The notes: generated from the sequence alone by a model not told the origin. A stretch of DNA of 23,239 bases from UBA8687 sp964564655 (GCA_964564655.1 CAZMBO010000023.1:1-23239), one strand, 5' to 3'; numbered from the stretch's first letter, positions 8,134 to 16,025 are shown. Translations and numbers: made by a program.

Positions 8134-8904
8134 TGCCTTATTGGAATCTACCTGAATAATGCCTGGGCTAAACCTGAGGCAGATGAAACTGAGGCAGATG
8201 AAATTCTCACTCAGTTAGAAGTTAATGAAATTCTCACTCAGTTAGATAAGAACTATTATTACCCGCAACAGACACTATCGGAACTCCGAGCGCGAGTACA
8301 ATGGCAACAATTGGATGTGGCATCTGGCTCTGGAAAATTTTTGCGTAATCCAGACTTTATGTTCACTTGGAAGGTAAGTGGATACGAAGAAATCCGAGAC
8401 TTTGAATTTGCAGGTGATCCAGATAAGTATTCGATACACGAGCTTGAGTTAAAAAGTCAGATCAAAAACTATGGAGAGTTAATCATTCCTTTGACCTTAA
8501 GGCAAAAGTTTTCCAAATACAGCGGTCAGTTAACCACAAAAAACAAGCGAAGGGAAAGTCTGCTTTTAAGCTCTAATTCAGACGGTGAATCCGTTACAAG
8601 TTACCATTTGATAATAAATAAGAAAGAAATGAAAATTGAAACAATACGATTCAAGCAGCGATTTGATCCGCATGAAGTGAGTGGTATGTTTCGTTATGAA
8701 AAATTGGATGGCAAATGGGTAATTGCCGAAAGTAAGTCCCGTTTCACGATGGGTGAGTTAGACTATCAGGAAAAATCAACCTACCGGTATAAAAAATTTG
8801 ATGAAATATGGTTGGTTCATCGAATTGATCAGGTTCTGAAACAGGGTAACAGAATCGTCCAATCTCACCGTTTTAAAATCACGGATGTCCGTAACACTTT
8901 TTAA
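8134..8904 (+). CDS. Exported protein of unknown function, 5' end lost in assembly gap
   Basis: 256 residues are visible. The first ones (CLIGIYLNNAWA/KPEADE) look like the end of a signal peptide, which implies that the start codon lies in the gap and that this is a separate gene from the cytochrome. A short acidic linker with internal duplications (EADET/EADEI, then two NEILTQL-like units) follows. From about visible residue 60 the chain is rich in beta-strand patterns (FMFTWKVSGY, LIIPLTLRQKF, KWVIAESKSRF, IWLVHRIDQVL) with paired aromatic positions, reminiscent of periplasmic lipid-binding folds such as LolA, but I cannot support a family. It ends 19 bases before the second His/Cys-rich protein. 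Confidence 0.65.
   Translation, partial: CLIGIYLNNAWAKPEADETEADEILTQLEVNEILTQLDKNYYYPQQTLSELRARVQWQQLDVASGSGKFLRNPDFMFTWKVSGYEEIRDFEFAGDPDKYSIHELELKSQIKNYGELIIPLTLRQKFSKYSGQLTTKNKRRESLLLSSNSDGESVTSYHLIINKKEMKIETIRFKQRFDPHEVSGMFRYEKLDGKWVIAESKSRFTMGELDYQEKSTYRYKKFDEIWLVHRIDQVLKQGNRIVQSHRFKITDVRNTF
8176..8246 (+). repeat. Two short in-frame tandem duplications in the exported protein
   Basis: A 15-base unit occurs at 8176-8190 and 8191-8205 (GAGGCAGATGAAA core, one difference near the end). A 22-base identical segment at 8198-8219 recurs at 8225-8246, with a period of 27. Both periods are multiples of three, so the reading frame is kept. They encode the acidic linker just after the signal peptide. 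Confidence 0.85.
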
Positions 8905-8923
8905 GCAAATCAACTTCGATTAG

Positions 8924-9373
8924 ATGAAACGATTGAGTATTTCACCGATGTTATTAAAGAAAGTCTTATTAGCTTGGTCCATTGCCTTTATGTTTTTTGG
9001 TGCTTCTGAAGCGCTGGCAAAAAATCATGATCAAGGACATCATCAACAGCATGTGGGCTCAATTGTTTCTCCATTTGATAGCCATAAAAAACTTGTATCT
9101 CCACATTGTCTTCTAAATCGGGGAACCCACCATCAAAAAGGGAAATGTCCTCATTCAAGCACCAATAGAGACAAAACTACCCGGATTGCCTTAGACTGTG
9201 GTGGCAAAACCTCCGGAGCCATTCCTCAAACATCCTCTTATAGTAGTGATTATGTGGAAACATATTTAAGTCCGCTCATTTATCCTTTACAGAATAAACA
9301 AATTTCCTCTACGGCTCTGTTTCCATACAACCAGTTCATTGATTTGCTCGATCCACCCCCAAGGTTCATATAA
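8924..9373 (+). CDS. Small exported His/Cys-rich protein, copy 2 (putative metal binding)
   Basis: The protein has 149 residues with ATG at 8924; an ATG at 8948 is also possible. The signal peptide (LLKKVLLAWSIAFMFFGASEALA) is followed by KNHDQGHHQQH. It shares the ordered signature IVSPFD - HCLLN - H - CPH - DCG and a C-terminal LSPL/LFP/PP pattern with the protein of 6101-6532, though overall identity looks low. The His cluster at the mature N-terminus and three Cys suggest metal binding outside the cytoplasm. It precedes the TonB-dependent receptor by 175 bases. Specific substrate presentation to the barrel is inference. Confidence 0.75.
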   Translation: MKRLSISPMLLKKVLLAWSIAFMFFGASEALAKNHDQGHHQQHVGSIVSPFDSHKKLVSPHCLLNRGTHHQKGKCPHSSTNRDKTTRIALDCGGKTSGAIPQTSSYSSDYVETYLSPLIYPLQNKQISSTALFPYNQFIDLLDPPPRFI

Positions 9374-9534
9374 CCCTCATCTTTATTCTGTCCAGTTTTT
9401 TAATTTAGTTTTACCAGGTTTCCAAAGGAGACTGGAATCACTATTTGTATTGGATTTGAATTCTTTCTGCATGTGGCTAAGCGGGAGGTTCGAATTAAAT
9501 TTTTTGTTGCATGTATTGACTTTTATATGCATCT

Positions 9535-9540
9535 AGGAGA
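9535..9540 (+). promoter_or_regulatory. Ribosome binding site fixing the GTG start of the TonB receptor
   Basis: AGGAGA ends 8 bases before the GTG at 9549 and 17 bases before the nearest ATG at 9558, so the GTG is the better start. Confidence 0.75.
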
Positions 9541-9548
9541 ATAGTTCT

Positions 9549-11849
9549 GTGAGTTTTATGATGCGAAACACATTTTTGGTTTTATCCCTTGTTGTCTTTG
9601 TTTTTTCTACTACTTTTGTTCAAGCAGCTCATGAAGATACACACATATTAGAGGAATTAAATGTTTTGGCCCCAAGAGTTCCACTTCGGGACACTTTTGA
9701 CGACGTCATGCCAGTCCCAACATCAAAACTCAAGGTGGATCGTAATGAAATAGATACGATCAATACGATTACTATAGAAGATACAGTCCGTTATGCTCCT
9801 AATCTTGAGGTCAGAAGGCGATATTTTGGTGATCCTAATGGTGTCATTTCGATGCGAGGAAATGGAAACTTCCAGACGGCGCGCCAGATGGTATTCGTAG
9901 ATGGGTTTCCTCTTCATAGCCTACTTCGTACCCGATGGAATGGTGCTCCACAGTGGAATTTTGTGGCACCAGATGAAACCGACCATGTAAATATCACCTA
10001 TGGTCCTTTCTCACCAAAATACAGCGGAAACGCTATGGGTGGAGTGATCGACATATTCAGCAGGGAACCTCAAAAAGAAGAATGGGCTTTGCAAACCACG
10101 GGCTGGGTTCAGGATTGGGAGTTGAAACAAAGCAAAGGTAACGCGCCGGGTTACAAAACCTTTTTTGCTCATGGGAATAAAATCGGAAAACTTTCCTATT
10201 ATATGTTCTATAACCGCTTGGAAACGCAGACTCAACCCACAAATATGCAGACAGATACTAGTATAGGAGGGGCCGGAGGTACAACCGTAACTGGTCCGGA
10301 AAGGTTTATGGATGCTAGGGTGCGGGACTCTATCGTTTATTCTGATGATGGTGAAGAAAAGACTATCAATGATTTATTTAAGATGAAGATGAACTACGAT
10401 TTTTCTTCTCAATTTAAGTTAAGAGGAATGATTGGTTTTCTTGATCGTCATAGAGAACAGTTAAATGTGAATAATTATATTCAAGATTCGAGTGGCAACA
10501 AACTTTGGACTGGCAATCTAAGTTTAAATGGAACAAAGTTTAATGTAAGCGAAAATAATTTTGATGTGTCCAAACAGGATAAGCAGGATTTGCTTATTGG
10601 GTTGGGTGCCAAGGGAACGTTAGCTAATGACTGGAATTATGATGTGGCCCTAAGTACTTATTTTGTTTTACAGGACATTGCCAGGGATTCTGATGAAAAC
10701 CCGGACTCCAGTGCATACGATGGTAGTGGTCAGTTGACAGAATTTTCTAATACCGGTTGGCAGATGGTCGAGATAAGATTCGATAAAGAATCGATCTGGG
10801 ATTCACCCAATCTTTCTTTCGAGGGTGGTTACCACTACGATCATGCTCGGATGAAAGTTGAGAATATCAGGAGTCTTCCAGACTGGGAACTCTCGGAGAG
10901 AGGAGCAGGGTCATTAAATAACTCCAGCGGTGGTGAGACAGACACTCATGCTTGGCACGGAAACCTTGGTTTCCAGTTAAACCCGAAATGGGATCTGCAA
11001 ACTGGGTTGCGTACTGAACTCTGGCGCTCTTTCAGGGGTTTTAAACACGAATCAGCAACTGAAACCGGTCACCAGCTTTCCAGAATGGAATATGCATTTT
11101 CTCCAAAACTATCTTTAGGATTCAAACCCAGTAATGAATGGGATTTTCGTTTTTCTCTAGCGCGTTCAACGCGGTTTCCATTACCCGAAGAGTTATTCGA
11201 AAATGTTGATGACCTGCAGAACAACAGTATAGCCAGTCCAGGTTTAAAGCCTGAAGTCGGCAAACACGCCACCATTATGATTGGAAACTACAAACCCAAA
11301 GAAACGACCCGGTTAAATCTGTTTTTTGATGAAATCACAGACACCATTTTTTCAGACCAGGATATTACCGATGGGACTACAACCAGTACTTACGTTAATA
11401 TCAATAAGGTCAGGACATTTGGTGCTGAGTTTAGTACACAACGAAGGGACTTTTTAATTTCCAATCATGACTTGTCTTTTAATGTTTCCTATACTAATTC
11501 CGAAATCATAAGGCATGATTCAAATACCTCAGCTGAGGGTAAAGACTTGCCTCGCGTGCCTGAATGGAGAGCCAAGTTTCAATCTTTATACCATATCTCT
11601 AATCAATGGGATGCAATGTTGGCGGGGCGTTACCAGGATAAGGCATTTGGTCAAATCAATAATAGCGATACCCTTTCAGGATTTCAGGCGCAGGACGAGT
11701 ATTTTTTCTTGGATCTTAAAACAACGTATCGGACTAGAAAAGCGAATGTGTCATTTGGTGTAAACAATCTGACCGACCAGCTTGCTTATACAGGTCCGCA
11801 TATATTTCCAAGAAGAACCTATTCGGTTGATTTTCAATGGAAATTTTAG
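9549..11849 (+). CDS. TonB-dependent outer-membrane receptor
   Basis: The receptor is 766 residues, a normal length. A signal peptide (MRNTFLVLSLVVFVFSTTFVQA) is followed by HEDTHILEELNVLAPR, a plausible TonB box region. The plug domain spans about 50-170, with IEDTVRYAPNLEVRRR, VISMRGNG, MVFVDGFPLH and YSGNAMGGVIDIFSR as expected. The barrel fills the rest, with LGFKPSNEWDFRFSLARSTRFPLPEELF, and ends in GVNNLTDQLAYTGPHIFPRRTYSVDFQWKF-type strands closing on a terminal Phe. The ligand is not readable. The setting, between His/Cys-rich secreted proteins and a CPCC propeller lipoprotein, favours a metal, probably copper, or a metal complex rather than a siderophore with known biosynthesis. No TonB, ExbB or ExbD gene is in the window. 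Confidence 0.93.
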   Translation: MSFMMRNTFLVLSLVVFVFSTTFVQAAHEDTHILEELNVLAPRVPLRDTFDDVMPVPTSKLKVDRNEIDTINTITIEDTVRYAPNLEVRRRYFGDPNGVISMRGNGNFQTARQMVFVDGFPLHSLLRTRWNGAPQWNFVAPDETDHVNITYGPFSPKYSGNAMGGVIDIFSREPQKEEWALQTTGWVQDWELKQSKGNAPGYKTFFAHGNKIGKLSYYMFYNRLETQTQPTNMQTDTSIGGAGGTTVTGPERFMDARVRDSIVYSDDGEEKTINDLFKMKMNYDFSSQFKLRGMIGFLDRHREQLNVNNYIQDSSGNKLWTGNLSLNGTKFNVSENNFDVSKQDKQDLLIGLGAKGTLANDWNYDVALSTYFVLQDIARDSDENPDSSAYDGSGQLTEFSNTGWQMVEIRFDKESIWDSPNLSFEGGYHYDHARMKVENIRSLPDWELSERGAGSLNNSSGGETDTHAWHGNLGFQLNPKWDLQTGLRTELWRSFRGFKHESATETGHQLSRMEYAFSPKLSLGFKPSNEWDFRFSLARSTRFPLPEELFENVDDLQNNSIASPGLKPEVGKHATIMIGNYKPKETTRLNLFFDEITDTIFSDQDITDGTTTSTYVNINKVRTFGAEFSTQRRDFLISNHDLSFNVSYTNSEIIRHDSNTSAEGKDLPRVPEWRAKFQSLYHISNQWDAMLAGRYQDKAFGQINNSDTLSGFQAQDEYFFLDLKTTYRTRKANVSFGVNNLTDQLAYTGPHIFPRRTYSVDFQWKF

Positions 11850-11959
11850 AGGCCACTTTAATCTAAAATGTGAGAGAAGTTGATTTCTATCTCGTAGCTT
11901 AAGTTACCATGGTAAAGATTAATATGACTAATGTTTGAATAAATTCAGAGAGAATTATT

Positions 11960-13231
11960 ATGTTTAGTCAAAAAAAAATAAAAATTATCCTTGTATGCTT
12001 TCTTTTTCTCCTGTCCTGCATTGGACCTGAATTGAAGATTTCTGAGAAAAAAGTACGGGCGAATCTTAAATCAAATAATAATCCCGAGATTATTTGGGAG
12101 CCTGAGCCAAGACTTGTTGCTAAGGGAAATGACGGTCAGCTTTTAGTGAGAACCTCTGAGTCGATGCAATTGCTTTATGCCGCGCATGATAATAAAGGTA
12201 AACAAAACCTGTTTATGACCGAAACCAAGAATATAGGTGACAGTTTTTCCAATTCGATTTTTGTGAATTCAGAAAAGGATGAGGTCAGCGCCCATGGCGA
12301 GAACGGTCCTAAACTTAGGCAGGGTAAAGGACGTGGTATTTTTGCGGCCTGGGTTGGAAAACAAGATATTAAGTTTGCTCGGTCTATGAATTTTGGAAAA
12401 AGCTTTGGCCCCTCTCTTCGCGTCAACGATGATAAAGGAAAAGCGTCACAATCTTTTTTCACAATGGAGGTTTCTCCTGCTGGGAAATTATTTACGGCCT
12501 GGCTGGATGGTCGAGATAAAAAATCCGGAAAACCGGGAACTTCTTCATTCTATATTGCCCGTTCTGTAAATCAGGGAAAATCATTTGAGAAAAATATTAA
12601 AGTTTCTGGAGATGTTTGCCCTTGTTGCCGTGCCGCATTGGCATTTGGAGAAAACGGGGAAATATTTGCTTCATGGCGCCATGTTTACGCTGACAACGAG
12701 AGGATCATGGTTGTTGCCACTTCTCTTGATGGAGGTAAAACTTGGTCTGATCCGGTAAAGGTAACTAAAACAGGTTGGAAAGTGAACGGTTGTGCGCATT
12801 CAGGGTCGAGTATGAAATACGTCGATGGAAAACTTTTTATATCTTGGTATACCGGAAAAGATGACAAAGCTGCTCTTAAACTTTCTTATTCATCCGATCA
12901 TGGAAAATCTTTTACTCCAGCAAAAGATATTCACGGCCAAACCCTGGATGCTAATCATCCAGATATGGTGGTTATCGGAAAAGAAGCTTGGGTGATTTTT
13001 CAGGGACGAGATCCTAACCAGTCTGGAGGCTGGGGACATGAAAAGGCATGGCTCGTGCGGATTAAAGCCGACACAAGTGCCTCAGAACCTTCTCCATTGC
13101 CATCTACTGGCGGTAGCGTGGCCTACCCGTATTTGGTTAAGGGGAACGGGGGGCGCATTTATGCTACCTGGACCGAAATTGGTGAAGAAGGTCCCAAAGT
13201 GATGCTATGCCGAGGTCGGATTAATTCTTAG
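11960..13231 (+). CDS. Sialidase-like beta-propeller lipoprotein with CPCC motif
   Basis: The protein has 423 residues. The lipobox is LLSC (lipidated Cys at about 20). Repeated BNR/Asp-box motifs (SMNFGKSFGP, SVNQGKSFEK, SLDGGKTWSD, SSDHGKSFTP) show a sialidase-type beta-propeller. Unusual cysteines lie in the middle: C220, C222 and C223 in VCPCCRAAL, C278 in NGCAHSG and one near the C-terminus in MLCRGR. True sialidases carry an Arg triad and a nucleophilic Tyr that I cannot assign here, so the fold is likely used for binding; the Cys and His residues could form a metal site or redox disulfide. It lies 110 bases after the TonB receptor on the same strand and looks like the last gene of the block. 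Databases may label it exo-alpha-sialidase, which would mislead about its function. Confidence 0.82.
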   Translation: MFSQKKIKIILVCFLFLLSCIGPELKISEKKVRANLKSNNNPEIIWEPEPRLVAKGNDGQLLVRTSESMQLLYAAHDNKGKQNLFMTETKNIGDSFSNSIFVNSEKDEVSAHGENGPKLRQGKGRGIFAAWVGKQDIKFARSMNFGKSFGPSLRVNDDKGKASQSFFTMEVSPAGKLFTAWLDGRDKKSGKPGTSSFYIARSVNQGKSFEKNIKVSGDVCPCCRAALAFGENGEIFASWRHVYADNERIMVVATSLDGGKTWSDPVKVTKTGWKVNGCAHSGSSMKYVDGKLFISWYTGKDDKAALKLSYSSDHGKSFTPAKDIHGQTLDANHPDMVVIGKEAWVIFQGRDPNQSGGWGHEKAWLVRIKADTSASEPSPLPSTGGSVAYPYLVKGNGGRIYATWTEIGEEGPKVMLCRGRINS

Positions 13232-13344
13232 ATTATTTAGATTCTTTGTAATGGATATAATTCCAAAATACTGAAAATACAATTCAACATTAGCCATGTT
13301 GTTGCCATTTCCGCAAGTGTTCATTATGGAATCTTGCCAGAAAA

Positions 13345-13471
13345 CGTTCAACCTTGTCGCGATTCGTAGTTCCGCAAACTATTCTTCATAAACCCCAGGT
13401 CAAAAACATGACCTTTTATTTCCTGGGCAGGGCCCTTTTAACTGTCCACCTTTCTTTTTTCAGGTTGAACG
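13345..13471. repeat. Nested inverted repeats after the propeller gene
   Basis: CGTTCAACCT at 13345-13354 is the exact reverse complement of 13462-13471. Inside lie AGGTCA/TGACCT (13397-13402 with 13409-13414, then TTTT), CCCAGG/CCTGGG (13394-13399 with 13422-13427, mutually exclusive with the former) and GGGCAG/CTGTCC (13425-13430 with 13442-13447, one G-U pair) followed by a T-rich run. It could be a compound terminator or a structured RNA. Confidence 0.5.
13397..13417 (+). terminator. Possible terminator of the metal-handling block
   Basis: A 6-bp stem AGGTCA/TGACCT with a 6-base loop is followed by four Ts. It lies 165 bases after the propeller stop codon. The stem is short, so the assignment is weak. 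Confidence 0.4.
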
Positions 13472-13539
13472 AAGTTAATTAAGTAGCCGTAATGTTTATC
13501 AAAGGAATTGAATTTACATATTAGCTATTTTTTTAACTA

Positions 13540-13594
13540 TTTTTAGTCCGGCTTTAAAACATAATTATTTTAATGACAGGTTAAAGTTTTACGG
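13540..13594 (+). repeat. 55-base sequence, left copy at assembly gap
   Basis: Identical to 13695-13749. It begins TTTTTAGTCCGG and ends AAGTTTTACGG, abutting the N run. It is most likely the same genomic bases present at two overlapping contig ends. Confidence 0.9.
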
Positions 13595-13694
13595 NNNNNN
13601 NNNNNNNNNNNNNNNNNNNNNNNNNNNNNNNNNNNNNNNNNNNNNNNNNNNNNNNNNNNNNNNNNNNNNNNNNNNNNNNNNNNNNNNNNNNNNN
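13595..13694. other. Assembly gap (100 N), probably not a real gap
   Basis: Exactly 100 N between two identical 55-base flanks. The contigs appear to overlap and could be merged. Confidence 0.97.
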
Positions 13695-13749
13695 TTTTTA
13701 GTCCGGCTTTAAAACATAATTATTTTAATGACAGGTTAAAGTTTTACGG
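13695..13749 (+). repeat. 55-base sequence, right copy at assembly gap
   Basis: Exact copy of 13540-13594, after which unique sequence continues with AAATATGGCG. Confidence 0.9.
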
Positions 13750-13936
13750 AAATATGGCGATATTGTGTCCGTTTAATACAGGTGTATTCTGTTTAAATGT
13801 GTTAAAATATCACAGGTTTTGATGGTTATGTATTTGATTTATTTAGAGTAAATTGTTAAGTTACTATGATTGATATAGAGGAAATTCCATTGGTAATTCT
13901 TTATAAAGGTCTTTAAGTTTTCTAGGAGGTCCAAGC

Positions 13937-14251
13937 ATGTCGAATTTGAAAAGTGCCTGGGAACTGAGTCTAGAAAGATCGGACGATCTTGTTCCAGAGT
14001 TGAAGTCCAAGAAAAAGCTAACAAAAAAGCAAAAAGAACAAATTGCTGAAGTTAGAAAAGATTATACGGCGCAAATTGCTGACCGGGATGTGACGGTACA
14101 GGACAAAATCCGTAAACTTTCCAACCGTGTACCTCCTGAAGAAATAGCAAATGCAAAGCTGGAGTTAGAAACTCAATTCCGGCAAGAAAAAAAATCCCTA
14201 GAAGAAGAAATGGAACAAGAAATTGAATCGATCCGGAACTCAAAAGGTTGA
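13937..14251 (+). CDS. Small charged coiled-coil protein of unknown function
   Basis: The protein has 104 residues, with a strong ribosome site (AGGAGG at 13924-13929) 7 bases before the ATG. It has no signal peptide or membrane segment, so it is cytoplasmic. It is very rich in Lys, Glu and Gln, with long helices broken at VPPEE (about residues 65-69); the second half (ANAKLELETQFRQEKKSLEE) has a heptad-like pattern. I do not recognise a family. Its stop overlaps a 31-codon frame that in turn overlaps the start of argS, so it may be translated with argS. Confidence 0.75.
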   Translation: MSNLKSAWELSLERSDDLVPELKSKKKLTKKQKEQIAEVRKDYTAQIADRDVTVQDKIRKLSNRVPPEEIANAKLELETQFRQEKKSLEEEMEQEIESIRNSKG

Positions 14252-14343
14252 GAAAACTTTCGCTGCTTATCTGTGCTCTTATTAGTACTATTAATCCCAC
14301 CCAAAACCAAAAGACCTTAAATAAAATGAAAGCCCTCGCATGA
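14248..14343 (+). CDS. Possible 31-residue coupling peptide between the coiled-coil gene and argS
   Basis: A TTG at 14248 overlaps the upstream stop as TTGA, and the frame ends in TGA at 14341-14343, overlapping the argS start as ATGA. The peptide begins LRKLSLLICALIS and ends KMKALA. Overlaps on both sides suggest translational coupling, but the start is a weak codon without an obvious ribosome site, and a frame this short can be open by chance. Confidence 0.25.
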   Translation: MRKLSLLICALISTINPTQNQKTLNKMKALA

Positions 14344-16004
14344 AAACAGTCATTAAGAAAATAATTGAAGACGCCTTAGATAAAGCAAAAAGGGCCGGTG
14401 AATTGGAACTTGGGAATGCCCCTGATGTTGTTATTGAAAAACCCAAAGATGAAAAGATGGGAGACTTTGCAACCAATGTTGCGATGACCTTAGCGCGTAA
14501 CGAACGTAAAAACCCAAAAGTGATTGCAGAGATCATCAGTCGCCATATAGAAAATGGTGTGGCTGGGTTAGATTCTGTAGAAATTGCAGGGCCTGGATTT
14601 TTAAATTTGAAAATGTCTCCAAGCTTTTTTCTCAATCGACTGACCGATGCTGTTCAGCAGCAAAATGATTTTGGAAAATCGAATGTGGGCCAAGGTATCA
14701 AAATATTAATTGAATTTGTCAGTGCTAATCCTACGGGTCCTTTGCATATTGGTCATGGTAGAGGAGCAGCAGTTGGTGATGCGTTGGCGCGAATCCTTAG
14801 AAAAGCAGGTTACGACTTAAGTACCGAATATTATGTGAATGATGTAGGAAATCAAATGAATACTCTGGGACGCTCTACATGGTTACGTTATTTGGAGTTG
14901 CTTGGAGGAAAAAAAGAATTTCCCAAAGATCATTATCGTGGGGAATATATAAAAGACATTGCGCAACATGTTATTGATCAGCGAGGCAACGAATTTCTTG
15001 ATAAATCTGAGGAGGAGTGTGTCCCATATTTTAGAGAACTTGCCAAGGAAAAAATTCTTGAAGGGATCAGACAAGATCTTTCTGATTTTCGCGTGACATT
15101 TGACAACTGGTTCAGCGAACAGTCCCTCTATAAAGATAATTCGGTAGAAGGTGCAATTGAATGGTTAAGGGATAAAGGTCATATTTATGATAAGGATGGT
15201 GCTGTATGGTTAAAGTCTTCTGCTTTTGATGATGATAAAGACCGCGTAATTGTAAAGCAAACGGGTGAAAAGACTTATTTCTGTTCGGATATTGCTTACC
15301 ATCAGAATAAAATCAAACGTGGTTTTAAGAAAATTATTAATCTGATGGGTGCAGACCACCATGGGTATGTGCCGCGTATGGAAGCCGTATTACAGGCTAT
15401 GGGGTACGACAAAAATATTTTTAAGATACTGCTGATTCAATTTGTGAGTCTGCTTAGAGGTGGTAAAAAAGTATCTATGTCGACCCGGTCTGGGGAATTT
15501 GAAACCCTGTCTGATGTGGTAAGCGAGGTTGGCGTTGATGCAGCGCGCTATTTTTTCCTAATGAGAAGTTCTGATGCGCATTTGGACTTTGATCTTGAGT
15601 TAGCTAAACAGGAGACACCGGAAAATCCAGTTTTCTATATCCAATATGCACATGCAAGAATTTGTAGTATCTTTCGAGGCTCTAAAGACAAGGGTATTCA
15701 GTTCCCTGAAAATACGAATGTCGACCTGTCCCCACTTGTTGAGGAGGAAGAATATTCGATCATAAAAGCAATTTTGGCATTTCCTGAAGTTGTGGAGAAA
15801 AGCGCTTTAGCCTTGGAAGTGCATAGAATTTCGCATTACCTGCTCGATCTAGTATCGCGTTTCCATGGATATTACAGCCGGCACAGGGTGATTTCCGATG
15901 ATATCCCACTGACCCTGGCGCGCTTGTATTTGTTAGATGGATTAAGAGTAACTATTCGAAACGGGTTTGACCTAATGGGAATTTCAGTGCCTGAAAAGAT
16001 GTAA
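14340..16004 (+). CDS. argS: Arginyl-tRNA synthetase
   Basis: This class I aminoacyl-tRNA synthetase charges tRNA-Arg in the cytoplasm. The 554 residues match the usual length. The N-terminal additional domain (about 1-110) includes MGDFATNVAM and GPGFLNLKM. The HIGH motif is exact (HIGH, 136-139, in NPTGPLHIGHGRGAAVGD). The KMSKS loop is the relaxed form usual for ArgRS, KVSMS at 377-381. YYVNDVGNQM and GADHHGYVPRM are further family signatures, and the DALR-type anticodon-binding domain covers about 430-554 (FYIQYAHARICSIFR). There is no strong ribosome site before the ATG, which fits coupling to the upstream frames. A SPOR-domain gene follows after 21 bases. Confidence 0.98.
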   Translation: MKTVIKKIIEDALDKAKRAGELELGNAPDVVIEKPKDEKMGDFATNVAMTLARNERKNPKVIAEIISRHIENGVAGLDSVEIAGPGFLNLKMSPSFFLNRLTDAVQQQNDFGKSNVGQGIKILIEFVSANPTGPLHIGHGRGAAVGDALARILRKAGYDLSTEYYVNDVGNQMNTLGRSTWLRYLELLGGKKEFPKDHYRGEYIKDIAQHVIDQRGNEFLDKSEEECVPYFRELAKEKILEGIRQDLSDFRVTFDNWFSEQSLYKDNSVEGAIEWLRDKGHIYDKDGAVWLKSSAFDDDKDRVIVKQTGEKTYFCSDIAYHQNKIKRGFKKIINLMGADHHGYVPRMEAVLQAMGYDKNIFKILLIQFVSLLRGGKKVSMSTRSGEFETLSDVVSEVGVDAARYFFLMRSSDAHLDFDLELAKQETPENPVFYIQYAHARICSIFRGSKDKGIQFPENTNVDLSPLVEEEEYSIIKAILAFPEVVEKSALALEVHRISHYLLDLVSRFHGYYSRHRVISDDIPLTLARLYLLDGLRVTIRNGFDLMGISVPEKM

Positions 16005-16025
16005 GGCTGATTCCGATGGAGTGAT

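Larger units (their letters stand above)
13232..13936. other. Gene-free interval of 705 bases with inverted repeats and an assembly gap
   Basis: No coding frame of interest is seen on either strand. The left part (13345-13471) holds nested inverted repeats, described separately. The 100-N gap at 13595-13694 is bracketed by identical 55-base copies. The right part up to the ribosome site at 13924 is AT-rich and should contain the promoter of the coiled-coil/argS unit. Confidence 0.7.

Noticed and set aside
9339..9536. 65-codon plus-strand frame between the small His/Cys protein and the TonB receptor
   Set aside because: It overlaps the end of the small protein gene in another frame and has no recognisable features.
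11904..11915. Perfect 12-base palindrome TTACCATGGTAA upstream of the propeller lipoprotein
   Set aside because: Several palindromes of this length are expected in a 23-kb window by chance; no second copy was seen at a comparable position.
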